A stretch of 5,518 nucleotides of DNA from an uncultured Eubacteriales bacterium (lineage in GTDB: Bacteria > Bacillota > Clostridia > Oscillospirales > CAG-272): the NCBI GenBank assembly GCA_934446285.1, contig CAKSEI010000111.1, positions 1 to 5,518 on the forward strand, given 5' to 3'. Below are positions 5,396-5,518 of this stretch, piece by piece; within the stretch, counting starts at the first letter, position 1; each line of letters begins with the position of its first letter. The notes below the pieces were generated by a model that was not told the origin of the DNA, made no database searches, and saw only the letters and a list, made by a program, of their open reading frames with translations. Both the position numbers and the translations under genes were made by a program.

Positions 5396-5518
5396 ATGAA
5401 AATAAAACTGAACGCAGCGCCGGAGCTTGCTCAAGCCGCAGAGGAGCTTGCTCATATAACGGGAGTCTCGCCCTCGGATGACGGAGTACCCGTCCGGGCA
5501 GTGCGTAGTGATAAGCGC
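5396..5518 (+). CDS. unidentified protein, N-terminal 41 codons only
   Basis: An open frame starting at ATG 5396, with GGAGG 5 bp upstream, runs without a stop to the window edge; 41 codons are visible. It begins MKIKLNAAPELAQAAEELAH and continues ITGVSPSDDGVPVRAVRSDK. There is no signal peptide or membrane segment in this part; it starts with a short strand-like segment followed by an Ala/Glu-rich amphipathic helix (about residues 8-22). The pattern of a strand, an ELAxAAEELA helix and then a short loop recalls the small N-terminal alpha/beta domain before the catalytic barrel of some glycoside hydrolases (GH20/GH67-like). That is a resemblance only; I do not recognise the gene. Start site, ribosome binding site and promoter all support it being real. 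It is transcribed away from rsmA. Confidence 0.8.
   Translation, partial: MKIKLNAAPELAQAAEELAHITGVSPSDDGVPVRAVRSDKR
5422..5454 (+). repeat. 12-bp direct repeat inside the partial gene
   Basis: GGAGCTTGCTCA occurs exactly twice (5422-5433 and 5443-5454), offset by 21 bp, which is seven codons. In the protein this gives ELAQAAE followed by ELAHITG, two turns of one helix. Each copy also holds GAGC-TT-GCTC, a small inverted repeat. Identical codons in both copies suggest a recent short tandem duplication, though helix composition alone may explain it. Confidence 0.7.

Noticed and set aside
1..5518. CRISPR array, tRNA, rRNA, insertion sequence, toxin-antitoxin or defence genes
   Set aside because: None seen: no spaced repeats, no transposase or inverted termini, and all gaps are short and explained by promoters, terminators and leaders.

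Overview
The window looks like a chromosomal housekeeping segment from a Gram-positive anaerobe, most likely a gut-type Clostridia (Bacillota). Four things point there: strong GGAGG-type ribosome binding sites before every gene; A/T-rich promoters close to the TTGACA-17-TATAAT consensus in a moderately GC-balanced coding background; a GTP-type PEP carboxykinase beside an NADP-type glutamate dehydrogenase; and a PflX-like radical SAM protein. The genus cannot be fixed from the sequence alone.

Layout, right to left, because the four complete genes are all on the minus strand: rsmA (16S rRNA dimethyladenosine transferase, start at 5305), pckG (GTP-dependent PEP carboxykinase, 4328 to 2544), gdhA (NADP-type glutamate dehydrogenase, 2367 to 1021) and a radical SAM protein of the PflA-like/PflX group (start at 937, stop at 59). 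At the right edge the first 41 codons of a plus-strand gene diverge from rsmA and run out of the window. At the left edge there is a candidate leftward promoter for a gene outside the window.

The genes look like adjacent, mostly separate transcription units rather than one operon. pckG and gdhA each have a recognisable promoter and an intrinsic terminator. rsmA has a weaker candidate promoter, and no terminator is seen between it and pckG. The radical SAM gene sits 36 bp after the gdhA terminator with no convincing promoter of its own. PckG interconverts oxaloacetate and PEP, and GdhA links 2-oxoglutarate to glutamate, so the middle of the window serves the carbon/nitrogen node of central metabolism. 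RsmA serves ribosome maturation. The radical SAM enzyme has no identifiable partner here.

No gene-free gap exceeds 300 bases; the largest is 176 bp, between pckG and gdhA, and it holds a terminator, a promoter and a possible operator. No tRNA, rRNA, CRISPR or mobile element was seen. I found no convincing undescribed system. The points most worth a second look are the two overlapping promoters between rsmA and the divergent gene, the near-perfect gdhA promoter with a repeat just upstream, and the unidentified partial gene with a 12-bp tandem duplication in its first codons.
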